Positions 8,712 through 18,614 of a stretch of DNA of 64,000 nucleotides are shown in pieces. The stretch spans positions 1,994,887 through 2,058,886 of the forward strand of contig NC_006370.1 in assembly GCF_000196255.1 (NCBI RefSeq). The letters are read 5' to 3'. The notes beneath the pieces are model-generated. The model made no database searches and was not told where the DNA came from. It saw nothing but the letters and a program-made list of their open reading frames with translations. The position numbers and the translations under genes are program-made. Source of the DNA: Photobacterium profundum SS9. Lineage in GTDB: Bacteria; Pseudomonadota; Gammaproteobacteria; Enterobacterales; Vibrionaceae. Each line of letters begins with the position of its first letter. Within the stretch, counting starts at the first letter, position 1.

Positions 8712-9980
8712 ATGTCATTTCAAGCTTTAGGCCTGAATACTCAGCTAGTTGATACTGTTACAGAACTAGGCTTTAAAACACCAACACCCATTCAAGAACA
8801 AGCCATTCCCCAAGTATTGGCTGGTGATGATATTATGGCTGGTGCACAAACAGGAACCGGTAAAACAGCAGCATTCGGCCTACCGATGATTCAACGATTA
8901 CTAGCGAGTCAGCAATCAGAACACGACGAAGGTTATATAAAAAAGCCTGAGGCAATCCGTGCTTTAGTCTTAACACCAACCCGTGAACTTGCCCAACAAG
9001 TGCATGATAGTATTTTGGCATACAGTAAAAATACATCGATTAAGGTGGCCGTTGCCTATGGCGGCACCAGTATGGGGGTTCAGGTAAAAGCATTGAAGTC
9101 GGGTGTTGATATTTTGATTGCCACGCCAGGTCGATTATTGGATCATGCTTTTACGGGTACTGTCGATTTATCTAAGATTGAGTGTTTAGTATTAGATGAA
9201 GCTGATCGTATGCTAGATATGGGTTTTGTCGTTGATATTAAACGCATCATGCAGCGCATGCCTAGAAAACGTCAGACGTTACTTTTTTCTGCAACATTTT
9301 CTAATCAAGTCAAAAAATTAGCTTACGATATTTTAGCTGATCCCAAGCTAATTGAAGTTACACCAGAAAATATCACCGCCGAAAGTGTTACGCAAATGGT
9401 GTATCCAGTTGATAAACACCGTAAGCGTGAATTACTGTCTTACCTTATTGGTTCTCGAAATTGGAATCAGGTTTTAATCTTTACTAAAACAAAGCAAGGT
9501 TCAGATGAATTAGCAAAAGAGCTGATTCTTGATGGTATTAAAGCGGTTTCAATCAATGGTGATAAAAGCCAAGGTGCACGTCAACGTGCATTAAGTGATT
9601 TTAAAGAAGGTAAAGTACGCGCGATGGTTGCGACTGACGTTGCAGCTCGAGGTTTAGATATTGAACAGCTAGGCTATGTTGTTAACTTCGATTTACCCTT
9701 TCAAGCTGAAGATTATGTTCACCGTATTGGTCGTACTGGTCGTGCAGGTTTAACGGGCAGTGCTATTTCATTAATGAGTATTGATGAAGAATGGGCTCTG
9801 CGTGCAATTGAAGAATTGTTAGACACACGCTTACCTCAAGAGTGGTTGGAAGGGTACGAGCCGGATCCAACCATTAAAGCGCAAGATAACCGTCGTTCTA
9901 GCTCGACGTCTGAAAAACGCCGTATAAAAGCAAAATCTAAAATACATAAAAATCGCGGACGTAATCAAACTAAGCGTTAA
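8712..9980 (+). CDS. rhlE: DEAD-box ATP-dependent RNA helicase, RhlE type
   Basis: 422 residues. All superfamily 2 motifs are visible in order: Q-motif (FKTPTPIQEQAI), Walker A AQTGTGKT near 45, PTRELAQQ, TPGRLLD, DEAD at about 160 (VLDEADRML), SAT, and the C-terminal VATDVAARGLDIE and HRIGRTGRAG. The end is a basic, serine/lysine-rich tail shorter than in E. coli RhlE. The protein unwinds RNA duplexes, probably in ribosome assembly or mRNA turnover in the cytoplasm. Start ATG follows AGGAAAACACC. Distinguishing RhlE from other DEAD paralogues rests on overall resemblance, including the GYEPDP segment after the helicase core. Confidence 0.88.
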   Translation: MSFQALGLNTQLVDTVTELGFKTPTPIQEQAIPQVLAGDDIMAGAQTGTGKTAAFGLPMIQRLLASQQSEHDEGYIKKPEAIRALVLTPTRELAQQVHDSILAYSKNTSIKVAVAYGGTSMGVQVKALKSGVDILIATPGRLLDHAFTGTVDLSKIECLVLDEADRMLDMGFVVDIKRIMQRMPRKRQTLLFSATFSNQVKKLAYDILADPKLIEVTPENITAESVTQMVYPVDKHRKRELLSYLIGSRNWNQVLIFTKTKQGSDELAKELILDGIKAVSINGDKSQGARQRALSDFKEGKVRAMVATDVAARGLDIEQLGYVVNFDLPFQAEDYVHRIGRTGRAGLTGSAISLMSIDEEWALRAIEELLDTRLPQEWLEGYEPDPTIKAQDNRRSSSTSEKRRIKAKSKIHKNRGRNQTKR

Positions 9981-10016
9981 TCAATAAATACTCACTCTTT
10001 ACTTATGGGTAAAAGA

Positions 10017-10051
10017 AAGCCCCAGCATATTCAAAGAATAATACTGGGGCG
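10017..10051. terminator. Hairpin downstream of rhlE
   Basis: Stem gccccag / ctggggc with an 18-nt AT-rich loop. No long T-run follows, so termination strength is uncertain. The rest of the 316-bp gap up to 10296 is AT-rich with nothing recognised. Confidence 0.45.
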
Positions 10052-10296
10052 ATATTACCACCGCTGCCTACTTTATTTGTCGTAATAGAATTAATATTAT
10101 TACTGTTGTTTCTATTTTTCATATCAGTAATTATTGATTTTCTATTCCCCAAAATGTGTGCAATAACATTGCAAAGCACATATAGAAAACCACATTAATT
10201 CATTACGTATGTTGTTGTAGGCTATCCCTGCGTTATAAAGTATTGCTAATATAGCGCTTTTTTAGTTTATTTTACCCTAAGTTATTGTTTTACTTT

Positions 10297-11028
10297 TTAT
10301 TGTTTTTCTTCTGCAGCAAGCAGCAGGTTGCTTCCATCAGTTATCAGCAAATAAGACTTACTTATATCCAAATTACATAAATCTACAGATTGAGCTCCAA
10401 AAAATAAGTCACTATTACAAGATTGAATTGTGAGATGTTTTGTTATGGTTCCTTTTGTGGCAACAATGGTTTGTAAGTCATTGAGATTAGTATTTATTAC
10501 CTGAGTATCTGATTGGCTAAAAACACGTACTCTATACGTAGAATTCACGGCTGATGGCTGTCGTTTTAAAGCAGTTAGCATCAAATTATCTTGGAGTTTG
10601 CCACCATCTCGCCATGCAATTGCCCACCATTTATCGGTGTCTTCTATGGTAGTAGACTTTAATTCAGCTTGTTGTGCTTGACTATTGGTATCTTGTATAC
10701 CGAGGCTGGCTCTTATCGAATCGGTTTTTGTCCATTCAAAGCTTTTACTCGTAATTTCATTATTGTTGTTAGTAAGAGCTCTATTATTTGGGTCAAAAAG
10801 TAGCGATGTACTGGTACTACTATTTACAAAATAATCCATTGAGTCTAATGACGTATTTACAAATTGCACGTTAGCACTGCGAGTACGATTAAGGTCAGCA
10901 ATGTTTGGATCTATCTCTGCTACTGTTTGTACTTCTTCAATAACAGCCTCTATTGCATCGTCGCCGCTTGAGCCTCCGCAACCAATAAGAGAAAAAGAAA
11001 GACAAATACTAAGTGCATACCTAAACAT
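10297..11028 (-). CDS. Putative lipoprotein of unknown function
   Basis: 243 residues from the ATG at 11028, which has AGAGGTTGCTAAC just before it; an in-frame upstream start at 11073 would bury the signal peptide. The N-terminus MFRYALSICLSFSLIGCGG is a lipoprotein signal with lipobox LIGC, so the mature protein should be acylated on Cys17; G-G-S after the Cys rather than Asp suggests outer-membrane sorting. The rest is Asn/Ser/Thr-rich with two later cysteines (QSCNSDLF and VDLCNLD). No domain recognised. A monocistronic unit. Confidence 0.7.
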   Translation of the reverse strand: MFRYALSICLSFSLIGCGGSSGDDAIEAVIEEVQTVAEIDPNIADLNRTRSANVQFVNTSLDSMDYFVNSSTSTSLLFDPNNRALTNNNNEITSKSFEWTKTDSIRASLGIQDTNSQAQQAELKSTTIEDTDKWWAIAWRDGGKLQDNLMLTALKRQPSAVNSTYRVRVFSQSDTQVINTNLNDLQTIVATKGTITKHLTIQSCNSDLFFGAQSVDLCNLDISKSYLLITDGSNLLLAAEEKQ

Positions 11029-11308
11029 GTTAGCAACCTCTTTTATTATTATTCCTGACCACGAAATAAGCATATTTCAATTCTTAGTGTTTTTTTGATG
11101 AATATATGCAGTAAAGGTGAACTAATGTTAAGTTATTAATAAATAAAAGCATTTATTCTCTTAAATATGAGATTTTTATTATCAAAGCTAAAAAATAGGA
11201 CTTATTAGTGTCAATTAATCGTTTTTAAATCATATTTTCGACAATGAAGCTGTCGCATAAGATTGTAGATGTCCCATGAATTTTTCTTATGAGTGCAGAT
11301 TAATATTG

Positions 11309-11356
11309 TATACCAAACTCTCGCTGAAACGAGTACCTTGAGATGGCTTGGGTATA
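11309..11356. repeat. Dispersed palindromic repeat, copy 4 (48 bp)
   Basis: Starts TATACCAAACTCTCGCTGAA and ends CTTGAGATGGCTTGGGTATA. The cgctgaaacgag segment is the reverse-complement orientation of the core in copies 1, 2 and 5. The remainder of the gap 11029-11422 shows nothing else recognised. Confidence 0.75.
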
Positions 11357-11422
11357 ACCTTTACCTTTGATGTTTTTAATCACAAAAGATAAAGGTTATT
11401 TTTTAAAGATAAATATCTTTTA

Positions 11423-12256
11423 TTAGCACATTTTCCGTTTTAAACCACTAATGTCGAGTAGTCGGGTGGCGATTTCTTCTACTGAAAGAGACGATGTATT
11501 TAAGTAGGGTATTGCTTCCCGTCTAAACATTCCTTCAACTTTATGCAGTTCTTTTTCACACTGCTCTAAGCTTGCATAATCGCTGTTGGCATAGCGTTCA
11601 TTTCGTATGGCGACGAGGCGTTCAATATCAATGGTTAGCCCGTAGGTTTTAAAGCGATAAGGCTCTATGGCAGCAGGCAGTTTAAGGCTTGCCATGTCTT
11701 CGGCGATGAAGGGATAGTTCACTGCTCTTATGCCAAATTGCATCGCAAGATACAGGCTTGTTGGGGTTTTTCCGCAGCGTGATACACCCAATAAAATCAC
11801 ATCGGCTTGGTCAAGATTATTCAGTGAAATCCCATCATCATGCGCGAGGGTGTATTCAATAGCTGCAATGCGATCTTGATAGCTAGCGGCATCCTTGTTA
11901 ATACTATGTGAACGTTGTAACTGAGGCTCTGGTTCAAGCTGCAAATCGTGCTTTAAAGGCTCGACTAGCACATTCAAGACGTCGTAGAAATGAGCGTTAC
12001 TTTGTTCAATGATAACCTTCACGTCAGGTATAACGATTGAATAGAAGACTAATGGCTTGATGCCTGTTTTTTCATGAGATTGATTTACAAGTGTTTTTAC
12101 CTGTTTTGCACGTTCATTTGTTTCAATGAAAGGGTGCGTTGTTTGGTGTATTTCTATTGGAAATTGCCCTAAAACGGCATGCCCAAGTGTCTCAGAAGTG
12201 ATCGCTGTACCGTCAGAAACGTAAAACACATCACGAAAATTGGATTTGCGCTGCAT
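11423..12256 (-). CDS. ppsR: Phosphoenolpyruvate synthase regulatory protein (kinase/pyrophosphorylase)
   Basis: 277 residues, matching E. coli PpsR (YdiA, 277). Begins FRDVFYVSDGTAITSE and has the P-loop GVSRCGKTPTSLYLA near 153, both hallmarks of the family. It inactivates PEP synthase by ADP-dependent phosphorylation of a threonine next to the catalytic histidine and reactivates it by Pi-dependent dephosphorylation. It is divergent from ppsA across a 184-bp intergenic region, the usual arrangement, which supports the call. Confidence 0.95.
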   Translation of the reverse strand: MQRKSNFRDVFYVSDGTAITSETLGHAVLGQFPIEIHQTTHPFIETNERAKQVKTLVNQSHEKTGIKPLVFYSIVIPDVKVIIEQSNAHFYDVLNVLVEPLKHDLQLEPEPQLQRSHSINKDAASYQDRIAAIEYTLAHDDGISLNNLDQADVILLGVSRCGKTPTSLYLAMQFGIRAVNYPFIAEDMASLKLPAAIEPYRFKTYGLTIDIERLVAIRNERYANSDYASLEQCEKELHKVEGMFRREAIPYLNTSSLSVEEIATRLLDISGLKRKMC

Positions 12257-12440
12257 AAAAAGTTGAATCCTTCAAATAATTCTGTAACGTTCACTGTATA
12301 AATACTTATAACAATAACTTTACAGGGTATAGACATCAGCCCGACCATTGTGACGCAGTATTTTTTTAACTGCCAATGCAATCGTTTCCGTTGAGATCTT
12401 GCCCACATTTAAGCTAAATCCAAAAGCAAGGAGATTCGTC

Positions 12441-14804
12441 GTGCAACAGAATGTAGTTTGGTACGATGCTTTATCAATGAATGACGTTGATAAAGTGGGT
12501 GGAAAAAATGCTTCGCTGGGTGAGATGGTAGCCAATCTTGCAAATGCAGGTGTGAAAGTTCCAAATGGATATGCGACAACCTCGCATGCTTTTAATCAAT
12601 TTCTGGAAGCTGGCGGATTAAACAAGCGTATTTATCAACTATTAGAAGAACTTGATGTTGATGATGTGAATGCGTTAAAAGTTGCAGGTGAAACCATTCG
12701 CAACTGGGTATTGGATGCTGAATTACCCGCTGACTTAGAGCAGGATATTCGAGTCTGTTATGCAGAACTTGGTAACGGTGACGACATGTTGTCTGTTGCA
12801 GTTCGTTCGTCTGCAACCGCTGAAGATTTACCTGATGCTTCGTTTGCTGGTCAGCAAGAAACATTTCTGAATGTGCGAGGAATCGATGCTGTTATTGAAG
12901 CAACAAAGCATGTATTTGCTTCGTTGTTTAATGACCGTGCTATTTCATACCGTGTTCACCAAGGTTTTGACCATGAAGGTGTCGCATTGTCTGCTGGTAT
13001 TCAGCGTATGGTGCGTTCAGACAAAGCTTCTTCGGGGGTAATGTTTACCCTTGATACCGAGTCTGGCTTTGATCAGGTGGTATTTATTACCTCATCATGG
13101 GGCTTAGGTGAAATGGTTGTGCAGGGGGCTGTTAACCCAGATGAATTCTACGTTCATAAACCAACACTTGAAGCGGGCAACCATGCTGTTGTGCGCCGTA
13201 CGATTGGTTCAAAACAAATCAAAATGGTTTACGCCGAGGGTAAAGAACTCGGTACACAAGTTGATGTGATTGATACAACTGAAGAAGAACGTCAGCAATT
13301 TTCGTTAACCGATGATGAAATTACATCTTTAGCTAAACAAGCGCTGATTATCGAAAAGCATTACGGTCGCCCGATGGATATCGAATGGGCCAAAGATGGT
13401 ATTACCGGTGAATTACTGATTGTTCAGGCGCGTCCTGAAACAGTACGTTCTCGTGATAACCAACAAGTGATGGAACGCTTTCATCTAAATGCTCAAGCTT
13501 CGGCAATCATTGAAGGCCGTGCTATTGGTCAGCGTATTGGTGTTGGTGCTGTTCGTGTTGTTGCTGATTTAAGTGAGATGGATCAGGTTCAACCGGGTGA
13601 TGTATTGGTTGCAGACATGACAGACCCAGATTGGGAACCTGTGATGAAAAAAGCATCCGCTATTGTCACTAATCGAGGCGGGCGTACATGTCACGCGGCA
13701 ATCATTGCACGAGAGCTAGGTATACCTGCAGTTGTTGGTTGTGGTAATGCAACATCTATTTTAAGCTCTGGTCAGCATGTCACTGTATCTTGTGCGCAAG
13801 GTGAAACTGGCTTTGTGTATGAAGGTGAACTTGATTTTGAAATTCGTCGTTCATCAGTGACTGATCTCCCAGATCTCCCTCTTAAAGTCATGATGAATGT
13901 GGGCAACCCAGATCGTGCATTTGATTTCGCTTGTATTCCAAATGAAGGGGTGGGGCTAGCTCGACTTGAGTTCATCATTAACAAGATGATTGGTATTCAC
14001 CCGAAAGCTTTGCTTAACTACGATGAACAATCTGACGAGCTTAAAGCAGAAATCGATAAGCGCATTGTGGGTTACGATAACCCTGTTGAATTCTACATCG
14101 AGAAGTTAACGGAAGGTATTTCAACCCTTGCTGCAGCATTTTGGCCAAAACGCGTTATTGTGCGTATGTCTGACTTTAAGTCGAATGAATACCGCAACTT
14201 AGTAGGGGGCATTAACTATGAGCCGACGGAGGAAAACCCAATGTTAGGGTTCCGTGGTGCTTCTCGTTATATTTCGCCACAGTTCCAAGATTGTTTTGCA
14301 CTTGAATGTGAAGCAATGAAGCGTGTTCGTGAAAAAATGGGCTTAAAAAATGTAGAAATCATGATCCCATTTGTACGTACAGTGAGTGAAGCTGCATCGG
14401 TTATCGATTTGCTGGCTAAATTCGATCTTCGTCGTGGTGAAAATGGTCTGAAAGTGATTATGATGTGTGAATTGCCGTCAAATGCGATTCTAGCGGATGA
14501 TTTCTTGAAGTATTTTGACGGCTTCTCGATTGGCTCAAACGATATGACTCAGTTAACGCTTGGTCTTGACCGAGATTCTGGCGAAATTGCGCACATGTTT
14601 GATGAGCGAAATCCAGCAGTAAAAGCGATGTTGTCTATGGCCATTAAAGCTGCCAATAAAGCCGGTAAATATGTCGGTATTTGTGGTCAAGGACCATCAG
14701 ATCACGATGATCTGGCAGATTGGTTGATGGAGCAGGGCATTGACTCCGTATCTTTAAACCCAGACACCGTACTCGAAACATGGGTACACTTGGGTAAAAA
14801 GTAA
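12441..14804 (+). CDS. ppsA: Phosphoenolpyruvate synthase
   Basis: 787 residues from the GTG at 12441, chosen because AAGGAG lies 8 nt upstream and translation then begins MQQNVVWYD like family members; an in-frame ATG at 12399 would add 14 residues. Domains: ATP-binding region (about 1-350), swivelling phosphohistidine domain with [15 protein letters not shown] (catalytic His near 420), and C-terminal PEP/pyruvate-binding barrel with [15 protein letters not shown]. Makes PEP from pyruvate and ATP for gluconeogenesis. The upstream segment gcaatcgtttccg near 12378 resembles half of a Cra box, which regulates this gene in E. coli; this is a weak suggestion. Confidence 0.95.
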   Translation: MQQNVVWYDALSMNDVDKVGGKNASLGEMVANLANAGVKVPNGYATTSHAFNQFLEAGGLNKRIYQLLEELDVDDVNALKVAGETIRNWVLDAELPADLEQDIRVCYAELGNGDDMLSVAVRSSATAEDLPDASFAGQQETFLNVRGIDAVIEATKHVFASLFNDRAISYRVHQGFDHEGVALSAGIQRMVRSDKASSGVMFTLDTESGFDQVVFITSSWGLGEMVVQGAVNPDEFYVHKPTLEAGNHAVVRRTIGSKQIKMVYAEGKELGTQVDVIDTTEEERQQFSLTDDEITSLAKQALIIEKHYGRPMDIEWAKDGITGELLIVQARPETVRSRDNQQVMERFHLNAQASAIIEGRAIGQRIGVGAVRVVADLSEMDQVQPGDVLVADMTDPDWEPVMKKASAIVTNRGGRTCHAAIIARELGIPAVVGCGNATSILSSGQHVTVSCAQGETGFVYEGELDFEIRRSSVTDLPDLPLKVMMNVGNPDRAFDFACIPNEGVGLARLEFIINKMIGIHPKALLNYDEQSDELKAEIDKRIVGYDNPVEFYIEKLTEGISTLAAAFWPKRVIVRMSDFKSNEYRNLVGGINYEPTEENPMLGFRGASRYISPQFQDCFALECEAMKRVREKMGLKNVEIMIPFVRTVSEAASVIDLLAKFDLRRGENGLKVIMMCELPSNAILADDFLKYFDGFSIGSNDMTQLTLGLDRDSGEIAHMFDERNPAVKAMLSMAIKAANKAGKYVGICGQGPSDHDDLADWLMEQGIDSVSLNPDTVLETWVHLGKK

Positions 14805-14828
14805 GTCTGAATAGAAATCATTTATTTA

Positions 14829-14853
14829 AAGCCTGCGTTCGCAGGCTTTTTTA
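14829..14853 (+). terminator. Intrinsic terminator after ppsA
   Basis: Stem aagcctgc / gcaggctt with loop gttc followed by ttttta. Confidence 0.85.
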
Positions 14854-14875
14854 TTAAAGTGTATGTGTATGTTGA

Positions 14876-15325
14876 TTAACCATTTTTCGCTGATAATTTT
14901 GCGCGTATAAACTCTGAATGGTCGAGGTAAATTAACTCAGCCACTTGACGGATCACTGCTTCTTCCATGGGTTCGATAATTCCGTCGGCATAGGCGACTT
15001 GCCACATCGCTTCAATAAGCTGAAAGCGTTCTTCTGGTATAAGCTCACGTAGTTTCGTTGTAAACTCATATAAAGAGACAGATTTTTCACTTCTTACCAT
15101 TGCTTCTGCGAGTAAATCTATAGCTCTTCTTTCATCTATATCGAGTAGCTTAATCAGCAGCTGTACTTTAGCTGTTTCTTCTTTAGGATCTACTTGGTGA
15201 TCAGCATTGGCGACCTCACACAATAAAGAGGCCATCGCTAAATTCATTGTCGGTGTATCAATAGCACCGCCATCGCTGCCTTCATGCATGACTTGGCGAA
15301 ATAAAGTGCGTAATTGTTTGAACAT
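14876..15325 (-). CDS. TerB-like (tellurite resistance TerB/DjlA N-domain fold) protein
   Basis: 149 residues, all-helical, cytoplasmic. The repeated acidic motifs LLCEVANADHQVDPKEE (about 35-50) and MWQVAYADGIIEPMEE (about 106-121) are the two metal-binding A-D-x-x-x-D/E-x-x-E signatures of the TerB fold. Such proteins are widespread and often of unknown role; tellurite resistance is not implied without the rest of a ter operon, which is absent here. Convergent with ppsA. Start ATG at 15325; no strong Shine-Dalgarno seen. Confidence 0.78.
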   Translation of the reverse strand: MFKQLRTLFRQVMHEGSDGGAIDTPTMNLAMASLLCEVANADHQVDPKEETAKVQLLIKLLDIDERRAIDLLAEAMVRSEKSVSLYEFTTKLRELIPEERFQLIEAMWQVAYADGIIEPMEEAVIRQVAELIYLDHSEFIRAKLSAKNG

Positions 15326-15436
15326 AATGTGCCTCTTACTCTACGTATTAATTTGTTGCTTTATTACTAACTATGGTTTGTTTGGTAATAAATCAAGGTT
15401 TCAATAGGAATGAATCCACTCTAACTCCCTTGCTCA

Positions 15437-15509
15437 TATACCCAAGTTACCTCAAGATGCTCGTTTCAGCGAGAATTTATTGGGCTCTAGGCGAGGTGGC
15501 TTGGGTATA
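15437..15509. repeat. Dispersed palindromic repeat, copy 5 (73 bp)
   Basis: TATACCCAAGTTACCTCAAG at the left, GCTTGGGTATA at the right, with ctcgtttcagcgag and tttattgggctctaggc inside, the same segments as the left half of copy 2. Located directly behind the AraC-type gene. Confidence 0.8.
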
Positions 15510-15511
15510 TG

Positions 15512-16396
15512 CTAATACTTAAAGCGTTGCCTAAATTCTCTGGGAGTAAGAGAGCTCCATTTTTTAAAACGAGTGCTGAAATTGGCAGGGTTTGGATATC
15601 CGCTCGATTCACTAATATGTTGTATTGGCCATTCAGTCGCACTTAATAAACGAGCAGCATATTCCATCCGTAATCGTGTTAAATGCGCAATAGGGCTATG
15701 GCAATAGTATTGTTGGCACAAGCGGTGAAAGTGAGGTTCAGAACAAGGGTGTAATGCTGCTAATTCAGCCACGCTCCATTGGCGATGAAGTTGTTCTTTA
15801 GCGCGATCAAACACTTTTTCTAATCGTTGTAACGAGATTGGCATAGACGTCGGTAAACGATTCGTCACTAATAAGCGTATTTGTTCAACTAAGTTATCTC
15901 CTAGCTGGTTACCAACAGGATAGGGTAGCGACATCGATTGATGTAAGCAGTCGATGGTTTTACGCAGCATATCAGCACATTGTGTCTTACTATATGTGAC
16001 TTCGTTGGGCATTGTTTTTGCCCACTCGCCATTATCACTTAACATTACCCACGCTATATCCCATGTATTTTCATTTTCAGCGTCTAATGTTTCGTTATCA
16101 GCATCTTTTTCTTTTTGGGTTATTCCAAATCCATTCGCAGAACCAGGCGGAACATGAATAACGCTACCGCTTTCCAGTGTCCATTTTCGCACGGGTGTTT
16201 CTAGCCAACCTTCACCGCAACAAGTAAATAGCAACATATGCATATTGGGGTTTCGACGGTATACCGTAAAACTCTGGCGTGCGTAGTTTACGCCGCACTG
16301 CACGATTTGGTGTTTCTCTAAAGCCATAAGCTGACCTTGATCGATCGTTGTTGTTCGGCATTGATCCGATATTTCATAGTACTCAGGCCAACTCAT
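15512..16396 (-). CDS. AraC-family transcriptional regulator
   Basis: 294 residues. An N-terminal cupin-like effector domain (about 30-110; SFTVYRRNPNMHMLLF, GSVIHVPPGSAN) is followed by a C-terminal AraC-type double helix-turn-helix (about 195-292; WSVAELAALHPCSEPHFHRLCQQYY and ISESSGYPNPANFSTRFKKW). Such proteins bind DNA upstream of target promoters in response to a small ligand. It is divergent from the MATE efflux gene (starts 164 bp apart), so that gene is the obvious candidate target, now disrupted by an IS. The ligand is unknown. Start codon follows AGGAGAAAAC. Confidence 0.85.
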   Translation of the reverse strand: MSWPEYYEISDQCRTTTIDQGQLMALEKHQIVQCGVNYARQSFTVYRRNPNMHMLLFTCCGEGWLETPVRKWTLESGSVIHVPPGSANGFGITQKEKDADNETLDAENENTWDIAWVMLSDNGEWAKTMPNEVTYSKTQCADMLRKTIDCLHQSMSLPYPVGNQLGDNLVEQIRLLVTNRLPTSMPISLQRLEKVFDRAKEQLHRQWSVAELAALHPCSEPHFHRLCQQYYCHSPIAHLTRLRMEYAARLLSATEWPIQHISESSGYPNPANFSTRFKKWSSLTPREFRQRFKY

Positions 16397-16841
16397 GTTT
16401 TCTCCTTTCTGTTTTTATCTTGTTTTGATATTAATTAATAATCGTATAAAAATATCATTTGATAGTTTGGCAAAGGTTGTTGAGAAGATAGCATAAGTCG
16501 TTATTTACCTTTAGGCGTATGATCCACCTCACATAAGCAAACATTAGAAGGGGGCAAAAATGCAAAATTGGAAAGCGGCTGCGGATAAAGAATTTTGGCA
16601 GAAAACATGGCGATTGGCGATACCAGTTTCGATGCAGTCGATGCTTTTTGCCATCTTGGGTTTGGTCGATGTAATGATGGTTTCAACACTGGGGGAATCA
16701 CAGGTTGCAGCCGTTGGTGTCGGTAATCGAATCTTCTTCTTTAACTTATTGGTAATTGTTGGTGTGAGCGGTGCTGTAGGCGTATTAGCTGCACAGTATT
16801 TTGGTGCTGGTAGAATGGACGGTGTTCGTCGTACATTACTA

Positions 16842-16849
16842 CAATCTTG
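16842..16849. repeat. Target site duplication, left copy (caatcttg)
   Basis: Identical 8-mer at 18615-18622 on the other side of the IS66-type element; 8 bp is the duplication size of this family. Confidence 0.92.
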
Positions 16850-18614
16850 GTAACTTCTCAATAAGCCGAGGCAGGGTGGGCTTTCTGGAGCACCAGAGAG
16901 CCTAAAGATGGGATTACATTACTTTGAGAAATTCGGTCGTTGAGATATTTCCAGAAGGAAACCCCTAATTTTCGGCACGTTTTTTTCAGGCTGGAAAAGG
17001 TATCTCGGCATTGTCGGCCAAGATCACTACGAGTACCTCCACTGACTTTGCGCCGCTTGACCTGCTCCCTTAGATCATTTTCGCTTCCATTTGTATGGAT
17101 TGGAATTTCTGGTCGTTCCAATACCAGCAATAAGCTTGATTTTAATTTGTTTAACCGCTTTAGTTGCTGATTAAGGAGCTCATAGCGGGTTTTCTGAGTA
17201 AATAGCCGATCGAACTCCTTCGACAGAGCTGATTTCTTCGTGTCGCAAGGCTGTTTCTTGTATTCTTTCAGCTCCTTGTAGAACGACCAAATCTCATCAC
17301 GTACTTGTGCGATGTCTTCTCGATGTCCCTCATTCAACGGAATAAGCTTGTGGACCAACCGCTCCGCATGTACCCAGCACAAACCATGTTGTAGAACCTT
17401 AAACTGTCCAGCACCATCACTGATCACAGCGAGTTTACCCAAAGCTTCATTCTCTGACGCGCAACCCAATAGGGCACCTTCAGTCGCTATTTGAATATGC
17501 CTTTTTACGACAATACCCAGCTGAACTAGATGAGCAGACCATTCCTCCTCACATCCAAAGTTGGTCACTGGTGTGTTTGCTAACAATGCTAACTGGGGAG
17601 CAGGGAGTTTATTTGTCGCCATATAGTTTAGTGCGCAGGTGTTCACCTGATAACCCTTGTTTCCAGCCCGAAGGAGTGACAGGAAGTTGATCCGATTTTT
17701 TCGGTCTGAACTTTGAAACCAAGCAAACCACTCATTGCCTATGTGGGTGACAAAACCGTTCTTGCCCTGATGCCTAGCTCCGGTGTCATCTGTTGTGATA
17801 TAGCCAGTGCTTTGCAGGCCTGCAGCCAGAAGTTCGGCTTTTTCTTCATGCAAATCATCATGATTTTCGGTCAATAAGCGATTTAATTGGCCACTGGAAA
17901 TATCGATACCCCATTCTCTAAGTTGTTCCAACAACAGAGGCTGAGTGACCTGACATTGATGATACTGATAGAGGATGTAGCTTCTTAGTCGAGTGCCAAA
18001 GTGTTGGCCTGCTAGTCCATTAGGCAAGGTAGCGGTAACCGTCGAACCATCAGGTAATAGATAGCAAGCTAAGCGATAACGTACATTGCACGACTGTATC
18101 TCTAACTCTTGGACGACAAAATCTCGGTAGCCCTTGAATCGTGCCCCGATAGGTAAAGGTTGTTCTGGCTGGACAATGTTATCCTGATGAATGGTCAGCG
18201 TTTGATTTTTGCTACGCTTGGTAGAGCCGGACCGTTTGTTATCAGTCGAGCCTTGGTCTGACTTTTCATCGGTATTTGTGTCGAGTTTACTCGGCTTGAA
18301 CTTGGGCCGTTTTTTCTGCCCTTTTAGTACGTTGATCTCGTCTTTAAGGAGGGTGATTTCTTCTTGTTGGCGCTCAACCGTATCGGAAAGCTGCTCAATG
18401 ATCCCAATTAAGCCTTTTACCAAAGGGGTTTGCTCTGACTCTGGAATGTCTGGGAGATTAATTTTCATTGAGACAAAAGGCTCTACGTGGTTAGAGGCTA
18501 CTATTTTGAAGGTTTGAAAGGATCAATCAAGCCGATCTTAGAGATCCTAACATTAATTTTAAAAACACTATCAGGATCACTCTTCGCTTATGCCCCGACT
18601 TATTGAGAAGTTAC
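16850..18614 (-). mobile_element. IS66-family insertion sequence, 1765 bp, apparently complete
   Basis: Inverted ends: GTAACTTCTCAATAAGCCGA on the left, and the reverse complement of the right end reads GTAACTTCTCAATAAGTCGG. Flanked by the 8-bp direct repeat caatcttg. Only a transposase gene of the tnpC type is present; the accessory tnpA and tnpB genes of classical 2.5-kb IS66 elements are missing, as in the single-gene ISBst12-like group. Inserted opposite to the direction of the MATE gene. Confidence 0.92.
16858..18468 (-). CDS. IS66-family transposase (TnpC type)
   Basis: 536 residues. N-terminal coiled coil with leucine-zipper-like heptads (about 14-50), a lysine-rich linker, then the IS66 catalytic core. 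The acidic triad can be placed at TTDDTGARHQG (about 226), ISDGAGQF (about 348) and NGSENDLRE (about 462). The frame is uninterrupted and both IS ends are present, so the element may still be mobile. The gene starts 146 bp inside the right end and its stop lies 8 bp inside the left end. Confidence 0.93.
   Translation of the reverse strand: MKINLPDIPESEQTPLVKGLIGIIEQLSDTVERQQEEITLLKDEINVLKGQKKRPKFKPSKLDTNTDEKSDQGSTDNKRSGSTKRSKNQTLTIHQDNIVQPEQPLPIGARFKGYRDFVVQELEIQSCNVRYRLACYLLPDGSTVTATLPNGLAGQHFGTRLRSYILYQYHQCQVTQPLLLEQLREWGIDISSGQLNRLLTENHDDLHEEKAELLAAGLQSTGYITTDDTGARHQGKNGFVTHIGNEWFAWFQSSDRKNRINFLSLLRAGNKGYQVNTCALNYMATNKLPAPQLALLANTPVTNFGCEEEWSAHLVQLGIVVKRHIQIATEGALLGCASENEALGKLAVISDGAGQFKVLQHGLCWVHAERLVHKLIPLNEGHREDIAQVRDEIWSFYKELKEYKKQPCDTKKSALSKEFDRLFTQKTRYELLNQQLKRLNKLKSSLLLVLERPEIPIHTNGSENDLREQVKRRKVSGGTRSDLGRQCRDTFSSLKKTCRKLGVSFWKYLNDRISQSNVIPSLGSLVLQKAHPASAY

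Noticed and set aside
14876..15325. Tellurite resistance function for the TerB-like protein
   Set aside because: No other ter genes are nearby and TerB folds occur in many unrelated proteins.
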